DNA from: Candidatus Saccharimonadota bacterium
GTDB lineage: Bacteria > Patescibacteriota > Saccharimonadia > Saccharimonadales > Saccharimonadaceae
Length of the DNA stretch: 64,000 bases
Direction: 5' to 3'
Assembly: GCA_017437945.1 (NCBI GenBank)
Contig: JAFRWP010000014.1
Span: forward strand, 1 to 64,000
The notes under the pieces were generated by a model. The model was not told where the DNA came from. It saw only the letters and a list, made by a program, of their open reading frames with translations, and did no database searches. Position numbers and translations under genes: made by a program. Of this stretch, positions 16,948 to 26,119 are shown in pieces (positions within the stretch are counted from its first letter, which is position 1; every line of letters starts with the position of its first letter).

Positions 16948-17577
16948 CTACCGCACGCCAACCAACCAATAATATGCCCTCAAGATGCTCGTCTCGGCCC
17001 CAATCATATACTCGGCGAACCAATTGCCCACGAAGAACACCATAATATATACAATAAAAATGCCAAATGGTTCAATCTTGCGCATAAAATCTCGTGCAAA
17101 ATCTGGCGCCAAAGCGTAAAGTACGCGGCTACCGTCTAGGGGCGGAATCGGAATTATATTAAATAGCGCAAAGCCAAGATTAATCTGCACGCCATAGGAT
17201 AGGATTATATTTCCCTCCCCGACGTTACCGCCGCAGAAATACCAAACCAAAAAGAACAAAAACGACAATATTATATTAGTTAGCGGCCCCGCTATTGCTA
17301 CCAATGCAAAACCCCACTCATTCCATTTCAAGTTCTTCGTATTAATCGGCACCGGTTTGGCTCCACCGAACACTGGCGCCTTCATTATATACAGCATCAC
17401 CGGTATCATAATCGACATTATCGGGTCAATATGCACCATCGGATTCAAAGATAATCGCCCGTTCGCTTTTGCCGTATGATCGCCTAGCCAATACGCCACA
17501 TATCCGTGCGCTAGTTCATGCAGCACAGTCGAGAAAACTAGGATCACAACAATAAAAATAAGGGTTACGATTTCCAT
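16948..17577 (-). CDS. Site-2 protease family (M50) membrane metalloprotease
   Basis: 209 aa, a compact form without PDZ domain. Zinc motif HELAH at about residues 21-25 (VLHELAHGYVAYWLGD) and the second motif NIIPIPPLDGSRVL at about 140-153. Five or so transmembrane helices. Such proteases cut membrane-embedded regulators. The small size matches the FtsH-independent Rv-type/CPR M50 group. Target unknown. Confidence 0.85.
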   Translation of the reverse strand: MEIVTLIFIVVILVFSTVLHELAHGYVAYWLGDHTAKANGRLSLNPMVHIDPIMSIMIPVMLYIMKAPVFGGAKPVPINTKNLKWNEWGFALVAIAGPLTNIILSFLFFLVWYFCGGNVGEGNIILSYGVQINLGFALFNIIPIPPLDGSRVLYALAPDFARDFMRKIEPFGIFIVYIMVFFVGNWFAEYMIGAETSILRAYYWLVGVR

Positions 17578-17605
17578 AACCCTTATTTTATCAGACTTTG
17601 TATGA

Positions 17606-17797
17606 TTATTTAATTAAGCCCTTCTTGCGAAGCGTGCGTAGAGCTGAAGTAGAGACGTTAAGCTTAACTCTCTGACCATCAACAATAAAAGTGCGCTTCT
17701 GGACATTTGGCTTAAAAACCTTGCGAGTCTTATGCTGAGAAAAGCTCACATTGTGGCCATACATCTTGCCTTTGCCGGTAATTTCACATACTGCCAT
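17606..17797 (-). CDS. rpmB: 50S ribosomal protein L28 (bL28)
   Basis: 63 aa, normal. MAVCEITGKGKMYGHNVSFS and KPNVQKRTF are typical. No zinc Cys pairs. Single gene with its own promoter and an AAAGAGA ribosome site. Confidence 0.95.
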   Translation of the reverse strand: MAVCEITGKGKMYGHNVSFSQHKTRKVFKPNVQKRTFIVDGQRVKLNVSTSALRTLRKKGLIK

Positions 17798-17832
17798 ACT
17801 ATTTATCTCTTTATTATTTTAGACTATGCTCT

Positions 17833-17861
17833 ATTATATCTTATCTGCCCCTATAATGCAA
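17833..17861 (-). promoter_or_regulatory. rpmB promoter
   Basis: Minus strand: TTGCAT (17861-17856), 17 bp, TATAAT (17838-17833). Confidence 0.75.
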
Positions 17862-17873
17862 GGGTTAGCGCAA

Positions 17874-18323
17874 CTAATCCAAGTTCCAAACTTCCATTAC
17901 GGCTGGCAAAGAGTTCACATTTTTGATCTTGAGCTTCTTTTCATTCTTCACGGAGGCCTTCACCTCGGCAAAATCCATGTTCCCCATTGGAATCACAATC
18001 TTTGGCTCGACTACGCTGACGTATCTAGCGTCGCTCGTACCGAGAATATCGATTAGACCAAGCTCATCGAGATCTTCAATCGAAGCGGTATTCCCTACGA
18101 GGCCAATCTTGATACCATCTACATCGATGCGGTACATAATTCCACCGTTCTTCAGGCTGGTAGCCACAATTGCCACGTCGCCAATTTCGAACTCGCCCGC
18201 CCCGCGAATCGTACCAACGCGCAAATCGGCATTAATGGTCGATTGTACGACATTGATATTTACGGTTTTATCCTTTGCGCGAATCGTCAATTCATCTGAA
18301 TTTTTCAGTTCTAGTTCAAACAT
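17874..18323 (-). CDS. Degenerate MBL-fold (UlaG/UPF0173-like) protein
   Basis: 149 aa. The segments GAGEFEIGDVAI, MYRIDVDGIKIGLVGN, EPKIVIPMGNMDF and the end MEVWNL line up with the C-terminal two thirds of UPF0173/UlaG-type MBL proteins common in CPR genomes. The N-terminal HxHxDH zinc motif is absent and the final His region reads PMGN, so it is unlikely to be a zinc hydrolase. It may be a structural or regulatory remnant. It is 18 bases downstream of the winged-helix gene. Confidence 0.6.
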   Translation of the reverse strand: MFELELKNSDELTIRAKDKTVNINVVQSTINADLRVGTIRGAGEFEIGDVAIVATSLKNGGIMYRIDVDGIKIGLVGNTASIEDLDELGLIDILGTSDARYVSVVEPKIVIPMGNMDFAEVKASVKNEKKLKIKNVNSLPAVMEVWNLD

Positions 18324-18341
18324 TATCTTCTCCTCCGGTTT

Positions 18342-18950
18342 TTATAGAATTCTATCAGGGTCGTATTTATCACTAACCTTCAGCGTCCACAAATCTGCCA
18401 AAAACTTGTCGCGCACGCTCTTTCGATATAGATAATCCTCACGGCTCATAATAGCGTAATTAAGTGGTTTACCCTGCTTCTTCTCTACTAGCTCTGCCCA
18501 ACGGGTTAACTTCCTCTGGTAATCATTACCGACAATTAGCAAATCCAAACCTTCCTGACCAGGTAAACGATTAGTTACCAGTAAGGCATTCACGAGATTC
18601 TCAACTGGACGTACATATTCTTCCCAAATCGAAGTTGGTTGCGACTCCTCTGCTGGGCCAGCATTCGATGAAACTTTGCGCGAGAAAATTTCAGTCATTG
18701 GTCTAGCAAACGGATGCTTCATGTTTGCCGAATAATAAACTTTGTTCTCGTAGTTCTCAATTTTAACAAGTCCGAGTGCATTTAGGTTCGTCAGCTCTCG
18801 GCGTACTGAATTAATTTGTTCTTCGATCACACGCGTAATCTCGCGTACATAATAAGATTTATCTGGATTCTCAAAGAATAACCCTAAAAGCTTAGCCCTA
18901 GTCTTTGAACCAAATAATTTTTCTAGTGGCATTATATTATCTTTGCTCAT
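18342..18950 (-). CDS. Winged-helix (ArsR-like) transcriptional regulator
   Basis: 202 aa. The N-terminal 95 residues form a winged-helix domain: MPLEKLFGSKTRAKLLGLFF, SYYVREITRV (recognition region) and ALGLVKIENYENKVYYSAN (wing). The C-terminal half resembles nucleotidyltransferase-like tails often fused to these regulators in CPR (LDLLIVGNDYQRKLTRWAELVEKKQGK). Start could be residue 1 or 7. Target genes unknown; the MBL-like gene downstream is one candidate. Confidence 0.75.
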   Translation of the reverse strand: MSKDNIMPLEKLFGSKTRAKLLGLFFENPDKSYYVREITRVIEEQINSVRRELTNLNALGLVKIENYENKVYYSANMKHPFARPMTEIFSRKVSSNAGPAEESQPTSIWEEYVRPVENLVNALLVTNRLPGQEGLDLLIVGNDYQRKLTRWAELVEKKQGKPLNYAIMSREDYLYRKSVRDKFLADLWTLKVSDKYDPDRIL

Positions 18951-18965
18951 CTTATAAATATTTTA

Positions 18966-19751
18966 TCACAAATATAAATTAATTAACCACTCTTTCGCCT
19001 GATTTAATGGAACCCAGTTAATATTTTTATTTCTTTTAAACCACGTCAATTGCCTTTTCGCTAAATGCCAGTCATCCAGCGCGTTCAGGGCAATCGCTTC
19101 TTCGCGCGACAGCTCTCCATCAATCATACGTTGGACAATTGGATAGATGTCCGACTTCATCGCCTGGCTACTCCAGCCATATAGTTCACCCATAGCAGTC
19201 GTCTCAGCCTCAATATTTTGTTCAAATAATTTATTCGAGCGTTGAACAAGTCTTTTGCGCAATTCCTCTCTTGGCCAGTCGATACCAAGGATTAAATAGT
19301 CCGAGCTCATCTGTTGGCGGTCTGAATAAGTTTTTTTCACATCATCATTGAATTGGTAATCAAACACCAGCGCGTCCACGTACAAGCCCGTGCCGCCTGC
19401 AATAATCGGCAACCTCCCCCGCGCTCGAATCTCGGCGATCTTCGCCCGCGCATATTCGCAGAAATCCGCCACCGTAAAGCGCTCACCTGGGCCCACAATA
19501 TCGATTCCCCAGTGCGGCACCCCCTGCATCTCTTCCCTCGTTGGTTTAGCCGTACCAATGTCCATGCCTTTATAGATTGCGCGCGAATCAGCAGAAATAA
19601 TCTCCGCCGCGCACTCAACGCCACGGCGTTTTGCTAACTCGCGTGCAAACTCAATTGCAAGACCAGTCTTTCCACTTCCCGTCGGTCCAATAATGACCAG
19701 GACTTTCTCCTGGCCATTATTTTGCGACATTGTTTTTTTCGTCGTTTCCAA
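18966..19751 (-). CDS. miaA: tRNA dimethylallyltransferase
   Basis: 261 aa, shorter than the usual ~300. P-loop GPTGSGKTGLA (about 22-32), the DSRAIYKGMDIGTAKPT motif and GGTGLYVDAL are intact. MiaA adds a prenyl group to A37 of tRNAs that read UNN codons. The C-terminal region is trimmed but keeps LTWFKRN. Last gene of the rpsF-ssb-rpsR-efp-miaA run. Confidence 0.93.
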   Translation of the reverse strand: METTKKTMSQNNGQEKVLVIIGPTGSGKTGLAIEFARELAKRRGVECAAEIISADSRAIYKGMDIGTAKPTREEMQGVPHWGIDIVGPGERFTVADFCEYARAKIAEIRARGRLPIIAGGTGLYVDALVFDYQFNDDVKKTYSDRQQMSSDYLILGIDWPREELRKRLVQRSNKLFEQNIEAETTAMGELYGWSSQAMKSDIYPIVQRMIDGELSREEAIALNALDDWHLAKRQLTWFKRNKNINWVPLNQAKEWLINLYL

Positions 19752-19765
19752 CTTCTTATACCCTT

Positions 19766-20323
19766 TTAGATACGTTTGCGGAACTTAGCCGTCTCGGTAT
19801 CTACGGAAACCACATCACCAACCTTGATGAATAGCGGTACACGGATTCTGAGTCCCGTTTCGAGCGTTGCGTCCTTCTCTGCCGAGGTAGATGTATTGCC
19901 CTTAACAGCATTTTCCGTATAAGTAACTTCGAGTTCGACGTTCTTTGGCAACATAACGTTAATGACTCTATCGCCATAGAACTGAAGATCCATCTCGTTG
20001 CCATCTTTCATGAAGTCTTTTGCATCACCTACGAGGTCTGCTGGGACTTCGAACTGATCAAACGTCGTTGGATCCATGAATACGAAGTTCGTACCGTCAT
20101 TGTACAAATACTGTACTGTGCGGTTCGTCACATCTGCTGGCTCAATCTTTTCCTGGCCCTTGAAGGTCTTTGGCAAAACTGAACCATCAATCATGTTCTT
20201 AATCTTAACGTTCACGATGCTACCACCGCGGCCCATCACTTTTTGTGAATACTCGACCACCTTATATGGTTGACCATCGAGCGTAATCAGGGTATTTTTC
20301 TTTAAATCTGTAGGTCCGTACAT
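19766..20323 (-). CDS. efp: Elongation factor P, Arg at the modified tip
   Basis: 185 aa, normal. Three beta-barrel domains; KIKNMIDGSVLPKTFKG and the C-terminal LETGLRIRVPLFIKVGDVVSVDTETAKFRKR are typical. EF-P rescues ribosomes at polyproline runs, which are common in this window's proteins. The tip loop reads VMGRGGS with Arg at residue 32, the position that is rhamnosylated in Pseudomonas and is Lys in most bacteria. No modification gene is seen nearby. Confidence 0.95.
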   Translation of the reverse strand: MYGPTDLKKNTLITLDGQPYKVVEYSQKVMGRGGSIVNVKIKNMIDGSVLPKTFKGQEKIEPADVTNRTVQYLYNDGTNFVFMDPTTFDQFEVPADLVGDAKDFMKDGNEMDLQFYGDRVINVMLPKNVELEVTYTENAVKGNTSTSAEKDATLETGLRIRVPLFIKVGDVVSVDTETAKFRKRI

Positions 20324-20337
20324 ATTACCCCTCCCTA

Positions 20338-20535
20338 TTAAGCGCTAGCGACAAATGGCATTAATGCTAGATGGCGTGCACGCTTTACGGCTACTGCTAA
20401 TTGGCGTTGTTGTTTTGCAGAGAGGCCAGTCTTGGAGATTGGCTCAATGCGACCATACGCATCGACATAGCGCTGCAAAGTCTTTACATCGCGATAATCG
20501 AAATACGTATTTGGATCATTCTTGTATCTCTTCAT
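20338..20535 (-). CDS. rpsR: 30S ribosomal protein S18 (bS18)
   Basis: 65 aa. [46 protein letters not shown] carries all S18 hallmarks (shown in parts: [24 protein letters not shown]). It pairs with S6 on 16S rRNA. Third gene of rpsF-ssb-rpsR. Confidence 0.96.
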   Translation of the reverse strand: MKRYKNDPNTYFDYRDVKTLQRYVDAYGRIEPISKTGLSAKQQRQLAVAVKRARHLALMPFVASA

Positions 20536-20546
20536 TATTATCCTTT

Positions 20547-20999
20547 CTAAAATGGAATTTCACTTAAGTCGATTGGCTCATCGGAGATGTCTTCTGGAGC
20601 TACATCAGCAGAAGCAGAATTGCTACTACTGCTGCTGCGGCTACCACCAGAGGCACCACCATCACCATTACCGCCGACGAAGTTAAAATCTTCGACAACG
20701 ATTTCGACACGGGAGCGCTTCTGACCTTCCTTGTCTTCCCAGCTACGCTGTTCAAGACGACCGGAAACTAGAATTCCGCTGCCCTTCTTTGCATATTGCG
20801 CGATGATTTCGCCTGCGCGTCCCCACGCTGAACAATCAATAAACGATACTGACTCTTGGTTTGCACCAGAGTTATCCTTGTAGGTGCGATTAACTGCTAC
20901 TGAGAATCCGCATACCTGTGCACCACTAGGTGTACTGCGTAATTCTGGATCGCGGGTAATGTTACCTACGATGATTGCTTTGCTAAAACCGCGCGCCAT
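20547..20999 (-). CDS. ssb: Single-stranded DNA-binding protein
   Basis: 150 aa. OB fold from residue 1 to about 105: [31 protein letters not shown] and [19 protein letters not shown] Gly/Ser-rich linker follows, then the acidic tip IDLSEIPF that recruits partner proteins (cf. DDDIPF). It protects ssDNA in replication and repair. Sits between rpsF and rpsR as in many bacteria. Confidence 0.96.
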   Translation of the reverse strand: MARGFSKAIIVGNITRDPELRSTPSGAQVCGFSVAVNRTYKDNSGANQESVSFIDCSAWGRAGEIIAQYAKKGSGILVSGRLEQRSWEDKEGQKRSRVEIVVEDFNFVGGNGDGGASGGSRSSSSSNSASADVAPEDISDEPIDLSEIPF

Positions 21000-21002
21000 A
21001 TG

Positions 21003-21362
21003 TTATTCCTCCTCTTTTGCTTCTTCTTGCGCTTTGTTGCGTTCTTGGCGTTTTGCTGCCAATTTCTCACGACGTGGATCCTTTGCGACGAGCAAGTAGC
21101 GAATCACTTCATCGGTAATGTTGAGTACCGAAGAAATCTTCGCTGGTGCTGCTGCAGGAAGTTCCAATTCGTAGTAATAATAGACCGCGAAATCCTGAGC
21201 TTTAATCTGGTAAGCAAGTTTCTTCTTGCCTTCGTTGGCTTCTTTGGTAATCTTACCACCATTGCCTTCGATCAAAGCTTTGATCTTGTCGGTCGCCGGC
21301 TCGAGATTCATCTCTAAATCAGGATGAATGAGCACGGTTAATTCGTATTCTCGCATGAACAC
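21003..21362 (-). CDS. rpsF: 30S ribosomal protein S6 (bS6)
   Basis: 119 aa. MREYELTVLIHPDLE starting at residue 3 and KKLAYQIKAQDFAVYYYYEL are standard S6. The C terminus is extended, Glu/Lys-rich. First gene of the operon; translation site AAAGGAG. An 8-bp hairpin in its leader may be the S6:S18 feedback site. Confidence 0.95.
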   Translation of the reverse strand: MFMREYELTVLIHPDLEMNLEPATDKIKALIEGNGGKITKEANEGKKKLAYQIKAQDFAVYYYYELELPAAAPAKISSVLNITDEVIRYLLVAKDPRREKLAAKRQERNKAQEEAKEEE

Positions 21363-21374
21363 TCCTTTGGTTAA

Positions 21375-21459
21375 AGCAAGAGCACAATATTTTCATCAAA
21401 CTGCCTCTTGCTGAGCTAATATTACCCTGAATAATAACACATCACCCCTTAAAAATCAA
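21375..21459 (-). promoter_or_regulatory. rpsF promoter and structured leader
   Basis: Promoter on the minus strand: TTGATT (21459-21454), 17 bp, TATTAT (21436-21431). The leader then forms AGCAAGAG (21412-21405) with CTCTTGCT (21382-21375), ending close to the ribosome site. rpsF leaders in many bacteria bind S6:S18; here the usual CCG motif is not obvious. Confidence 0.6.
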
Positions 21460-21473
21460 TACCAATCCGCTTA

Positions 21474-21502
21474 AAATAAAAACCTCCGGCTCAAGCCGGA
21501 GG
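21474..21502 (-). terminator. Rho-independent terminator
   Basis: CCTCCGGC / GCCGGAGG stem; on the minus strand followed by TTTTTATTTT. Ends the 22054-21533 gene. Confidence 0.85.
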
Positions 21503-21532
21503 ATATTGGTGGTTTGGTGTTTTTGTGTTGTT

Positions 21533-22054
21533 TCATTTGAACATATCGGCGTACTCATTCACGAGGTTCAAAGCAAGCTCGTACCGATCTTTGGCCGTAT
21601 CGAAATGCCGGAAGTCTTCTTTCGCTTTCACGCCGCTTCCCGGATGGATACTCCTTTCAATACAGTCAAGCAAGCGCTTCTGGTTATGCAGCTGCAACTC
21701 GGAAAACTGCCAAATCGCCCGGGCCAACTTAAGTGTCTCCCTGTCCTTGACGTTCCCTTTCGCGAAATCGCTGAGTTTGAGGATGAAATCCACCTGTCGC
21801 CTGAATACAACATAGTAGTGCTCCTGCCAAAGCTTGTCATTGTCAGAGTTGAATCCCTCAATCACTTTGTCCCGAGCTTCGTCCAGCATCTTTTTGAACT
21901 TCCGCCGTACACCAGCATCGCCTTCCAATGCCTGGTACATTACGCTTAGATACAAATAGTAGCACTCGTAGTCCAGTCCATTATCCAGGGCAGGTTCAAC
22001 AACCTCTTTGTGACACCGTTGCAAAAAGTCTTTTGTCGACGATTTACCTTCCAT
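21533..22054 (-). CDS. Hypothetical helical protein
   Basis: 173 aa from ATG 22054, which has GGGGGAGAG 4 bases upstream; the ATG at 22072 lies inside that leader. The protein is rich in charged helices (e.g. RRKFKKMLDEARDKVIEGFN) with several Cys/Tyr (DYECYYLYLSVMY). No membrane segment, no known family. A TTGCCA-17-TATAAT promoter overlaps the end of uvrD. Confidence 0.7.
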   Translation of the reverse strand: MEGKSSTKDFLQRCHKEVVEPALDNGLDYECYYLYLSVMYQALEGDAGVRRKFKKMLDEARDKVIEGFNSDNDKLWQEHYYVVFRRQVDFILKLSDFAKGNVKDRETLKLARAIWQFSELQLHNQKRLLDCIERSIHPGSGVKAKEDFRHFDTAKDRYELALNLVNEYADMFK

Positions 22055-22144
22055 GATCTCTCCCCCTATCATCAGAATTTACATCATCCATCAAAAACAC
22101 CATCAAAGTACGTAAAACCACCTTAACAGTATTATTATATCACA

Positions 22145-24145
22145 TTATTCGTAAATTGGCAAGTCTGGCGGGAACGGATCATCGTATTCCTGCTCAAAGC
22201 TATGCTTCCCTGGCTTACGTGCCCACAGACCATCCGACTCAACTTCGTCATTCTCACCAAAGTCATCCGTAAAACCATCACCATTCACGTCATGCGGTCC
22301 GTATGGATTAAAACCGAGGTCAGTCAAAAACCGTGACGGGAAATTGTAATTCCGCCCGCCATACATAAATCGTGACTGCGCAAAGGTTAAAAACAGTTTC
22401 TGCATCGCCCGCGTCATACCAACATAAGCCAACCGGCGCTCCTCTTCGATGTCCTCTTGCGATTCTTCCATCGAACGCGTGTGTGGTAGCATTCCTTCCT
22501 CCATACCAACCAAGAATACCACCGGAAATTCTAAGCCTTTTGCGGCATGTAAGGTCATCAGCGTCACCGCGTTTTCACCCGCGCTCTCGTCGGCCGAAGA
22601 CATCAATGCCGCGTCGGCCAAAAACTCAGCCAACGAGCCATAAGCCCCCGCCTCGCCGATTAATGCCGTCAAGTTTTCATTACGCTCATCCGCTTTCAGC
22701 TTATCGCCGTCGTTCAAATACGCTCGGTAATCAATTCTCTGTAACAATTCCTCGATAATATCCGCCGGACCAACTCCTGCTGCATGCTTTTTACGCAAAT
22801 CTAGCAGGATGCTATTAAACTTATCGTACGCATGCAATGTTTTTGGCGTTAGTAGTTCAGTTTCTCCAGCCAAAATCCTCTGCAATGATACCGCACCAAT
22901 TCCACGCGTCGGCACATTAATTACGCGCTCCAACGACACTGAATCCAGTGGGTTCACGACTAATCGCAAATACGCCACAATATCCTTAACTTCTTTACGA
23001 TCATAGAACCTTACGCCACCCACCAACTTATATGGCAACCGTTGCACCATAAAGGCTTTTTCAAAAGCTTGAGACTGCGCATTCGTGCGATATAGCACCG
23101 CAAAATCCGACAGTGGACGCCCCGATTTTTTAATCTGCATCGCGACGTAATTCGCTTCATCTTGCTCATCACGCGCCTGATGAATATCGACTGGCGCACC
23201 CTTCCCTGCATCCGTAAATAACACCTTATCACTGCGCTGTACATTCTTCGTAATCACTTTTTGCGCCGCATCCAAAATATTCTGCGTCGACCGATAGTTT
23301 TGCTCGAGTTTTACCACTTTCGCGCCCGGAAAATCACGTTCAAAATTCAAAATATTCGTAAAATCCGCACCACGCCATGAATAAATCGACTGCCAGTCAT
23401 CACCAACGCAGCAAATATTATGCTCATCGTTTACCAGCAACTTCACCATCTCATACTGAATGTGATTCGTGTCCTGATACTCATCAATCAAGATATGTTT
23501 AAACTTCGTGCGCCATTTTGCCCGAATATCTTCCCGCGTGCGCAATAATCTTGCTACATATACTAGTAAATCATCAAAATCTACCGCGTCGGCTTTCTTG
23601 CGCAAATCTTCGTAGCGCTCATAAACTTCTGCAATCTGTTTCTGATTAGGGTAAAACGCCCGCTCCAACATTTCGTCCGGCGATTCGCCGTCGTTCTTCG
23701 CTTTCGAAATTGCCGCCTCGCAAGCCTTTGGCTTCACATTTTTATCATTAATGCGTAGCTCTTTCATTGCACGTTTAATCAGCGCTAGGCGATCGTCCGT
23801 ATCATAAATCACAAAGTTCTTCGACAACCCCACATTCTCCGCTTCAATCCGCAAAATCTTCACACAAATCGAGTGAAAAGTCCCCATCCACGGCATAAAA
23901 CTGAACGAGTTTTCCATATCGAGTATCTTCGCCAGACGCTCGCGCATCTCTCGCGCCGCCTTATTCGTAAAAGTCAGCGCCAAAATTTCGTATGGCTGCA
24001 CGCCGTTCGCAATCAAGTTCGCAATCCTATGCGTCAAAGTTTTCGTCTTACCAGAACCAGCACCCGCCAAAATCAACACTGGCCCATTCAAAGTCTCTAC
24101 TGCATCTTTTTGTGCCGGGTTTAGCCCTTCCAAAATTTTCGTCAT
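22145..24145 (-). CDS. pcrA: UvrD/PcrA/Rep superfamily 1A DNA helicase
   Basis: 666 aa. Motifs in order: Q motif LNPAQKDAV, Walker A AGAGSGKTKTL (about 28-38), Ia LTFTNKAAREM, II LIDEYQDTN, III GDDWQSIYSWRGA, IV EQNYRST, V TLMTLHAAKGLEFPVVFL, VI RRLAYVGMTRA. It unwinds DNA 3'-5' in repair and clears replication blocks. The C-terminal tail is unusual: DVNGDGFTDDFGEND looks like an EF-hand-type Ca2+ loop where a Tudor-like tail is expected. Confidence 0.93.
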   Translation of the reverse strand: MTKILEGLNPAQKDAVETLNGPVLILAGAGSGKTKTLTHRIANLIANGVQPYEILALTFTNKAAREMRERLAKILDMENSFSFMPWMGTFHSICVKILRIEAENVGLSKNFVIYDTDDRLALIKRAMKELRINDKNVKPKACEAAISKAKNDGESPDEMLERAFYPNQKQIAEVYERYEDLRKKADAVDFDDLLVYVARLLRTREDIRAKWRTKFKHILIDEYQDTNHIQYEMVKLLVNDEHNICCVGDDWQSIYSWRGADFTNILNFERDFPGAKVVKLEQNYRSTQNILDAAQKVITKNVQRSDKVLFTDAGKGAPVDIHQARDEQDEANYVAMQIKKSGRPLSDFAVLYRTNAQSQAFEKAFMVQRLPYKLVGGVRFYDRKEVKDIVAYLRLVVNPLDSVSLERVINVPTRGIGAVSLQRILAGETELLTPKTLHAYDKFNSILLDLRKKHAAGVGPADIIEELLQRIDYRAYLNDGDKLKADERNENLTALIGEAGAYGSLAEFLADAALMSSADESAGENAVTLMTLHAAKGLEFPVVFLVGMEEGMLPHTRSMEESQEDIEEERRLAYVGMTRAMQKLFLTFAQSRFMYGGRNYNFPSRFLTDLGFNPYGPHDVNGDGFTDDFGENDEVESDGLWARKPGKHSFEQEYDDPFPPDLPIYE

Positions 24146-24215
24146 GAGTCTATTTTACCCCAAATTCGCCCCGTCAAAAAGCGCCCCGCGAGGAGCGCCT
24201 TCCGTTCTTTGCCTA

Positions 24216-24992
24216 CTAATACTTATATTCTTGTTCTTTGTAAAATAGCTTCCAATCCATAGTCTTACGACTACCATCCTTAAAAATCACTTGGTTTTCA
24301 ATGCCATAACCATCATCAAAAGCTTGTACGGCAACTGCGCCTTTATATTCTTCTAGTTCGCCAATTTTCCTCGCTATCATGGTGACAGTTTGATCCAGGT
24401 TTTCGCGACTTGTGGCGTACTCGTCTAACGCTATCGCACTTAGATTCTGCTCTTTATCAATAACGATAATATATCTGCTCATGCCGCCTTGACCAAAACG
24501 TATCACTTCCGCATATGCTACGTTCTTAAATGGCAATTTGTAACCAGTCTCCTTCCCGTCACTGCCCATCTCGGGCCAAATTGTATATTCGCCATATTCA
24601 CCCAAGACTTCGGCATTTTCGATTTTTGGTTTTAACCCAGAATAGTGCAACGATTTAGCCGCATAATATGCATTCCCATCTTTATCTACATATACAGCAT
24701 CAGCAAGCGATACATACTTATCATATCCACCAAGTAAGTCACTATCACCACCATTGTCCGGCTTGCTAGCGCTATCATCATTTTCATCCTTATTGTCTTT
24801 TTCGATGGCCGTATCGCATTGTAATTTATTGTCGCCCTTATCAAGTAACTTCCACGCCAACAAACCGCCCGCCGCAAGCAATAATATTACACATAGTATC
24901 CACGGTAATGGACTCGCTTTTGCCTTTGGTAGCGGCACCTGCTCCGCCGGTTTTACCTCTGGCCTCTGTTCAAACTCACCCTTTTGTTGCAT
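24216..24992 (-). CDS. Hypothetical membrane-anchored protein
   Basis: 258 aa. A short cytoplasmic Pro/Lys-rich N terminus, one transmembrane helix (about 31-48: WILCVILLLAAGGLLAWKL), an acidic Asp/Asn linker, then an extracytoplasmic domain (about 88-258) with YVDKDGNAYYAAKSLHYSG. It resembles other single-span proteins of this window in layout. Function unknown. GAGGGA serves as ribosome site. Confidence 0.75.
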   Translation of the reverse strand: MQQKGEFEQRPEVKPAEQVPLPKAKASPLPWILCVILLLAAGGLLAWKLLDKGDNKLQCDTAIEKDNKDENDDSASKPDNGGDSDLLGGYDKYVSLADAVYVDKDGNAYYAAKSLHYSGLKPKIENAEVLGEYGEYTIWPEMGSDGKETGYKLPFKNVAYAEVIRFGQGGMSRYIIVIDKEQNLSAIALDEYATSRENLDQTVTMIARKIGELEEYKGAVAVQAFDDGYGIENQVIFKDGSRKTMDWKLFYKEQEYKY

Positions 24993-25043
24993 CTTTAATT
25001 ATCCCTCTTATGCTTATTAATATTATACGACCTATTCAATTTT

Positions 25044-26009
25044 TTACCTACCCAAGGCACTTTTTATCGCCGCCTCCACGGCCGTGACTACATCATTTAC
25101 TGTATTTGCCTTCGAAATATCCACCATCTTTCCGTTTACAAAGAATGTTGGCGTTGCGCTAACCTTATCCTTCTCGCGTCCTAACTTGTAATCAAAATTA
25201 ATCTTTCTTTCAATTCTTTCCTCGCCAATATCGCTTGCGAACTTTTCAAGATCTGCATGGAAGTAGATATCTTTAAATAAATCTTGATAAGTCCCCAAAA
25301 GATCATTTTCGTCTAATCCAATCCATGCTCCACGATTATCGTAAAGCGTTTCAACCATTTCCCAGAACTTCCCCTGTCTTCCAGCCGCCTCTGCTGCCAT
25401 TGCTGCCCCACGCGCATATTCATGACCAGTTATTATGTAATGACGAAATACAAAGGCAATATCTTCCTCATATTTTTTGTAAAGTTGATAAATACTCGGC
25501 GTAATCGATGCACAGCCTGGGCATTGCAAATCACCATATTCAATTAATATAACTGACGCATTCTTATTGCCGAGCACATGATCGCCAATATAGCCATTAT
25601 TGCCATCGGCCGCTATTACTCTTGCCGTATCGTAAGTTTTTGTATTATCCAGTGGCGGCAATGTAGCCCCATCGCCTGGATCTGGTTCCGGTTCTTCAGT
25701 ACTACCGCCTGATCCATTCTTATCCTCCACAGATGTGCTGCCACCCTGCTTTTCGCCAGTTTTATCATCAGCTACTTCAAAAGGATTCGCGAAGAAGAAA
25801 TACGTAGCCGCCACCATTGCAACAATCGCCAGCACGCCACAAACAACCGTCAAGAGTAAGTTTTTATTTCCAGAATTTAATTCTTGCCCCCATGGGCCTT
25901 CATTCTGCCCAGACATTTGCTCGGACATCTGTTCCGGCATCTGCTCTTGCATCTGTTCCGAACCTTCCGTCATTTCGTCCCATACGTCCTGCTGCTGATC
26001 GTCGTCCAT
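25044..26009 (-). CDS. DsbA-family thioredoxin-fold protein, membrane anchored
   Basis: 321 aa. Gln/Met-rich cytoplasmic N terminus (repeats of EQMPEQMSEQMSGQ type), one TM helix (about 53-72), acidic linker, then a DsbA/DSBA-like domain with active site QCPGC near residue 160 and cis-Pro segment SATPTFFVNGK. Likely oxidises or isomerises disulfides of exported proteins, such as the Cys-containing pilins encoded later. No DsbB/VKOR is seen in the window. Confidence 0.88.
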   Translation of the reverse strand: MDDDQQQDVWDEMTEGSEQMQEQMPEQMSEQMSGQNEGPWGQELNSGNKNLLLTVVCGVLAIVAMVAATYFFFANPFEVADDKTGEKQGGSTSVEDKNGSGGSTEEPEPDPGDGATLPPLDNTKTYDTARVIAADGNNGYIGDHVLGNKNASVILIEYGDLQCPGCASITPSIYQLYKKYEEDIAFVFRHYIITGHEYARGAAMAAEAAGRQGKFWEMVETLYDNRGAWIGLDENDLLGTYQDLFKDIYFHADLEKFASDIGEERIERKINFDYKLGREKDKVSATPTFFVNGKMVDISKANTVNDVVTAVEAAIKSALGR

Positions 26010-26119
26010 ATCAACTTCTCCATTAATCCACTTATGCTTATACCTATTATATCACCTAGATATATTAAGCTTAAAAAACGGCAGCCATCATCAAATAGCT
26101 ACCGCCAAAGGTTCCCCCA

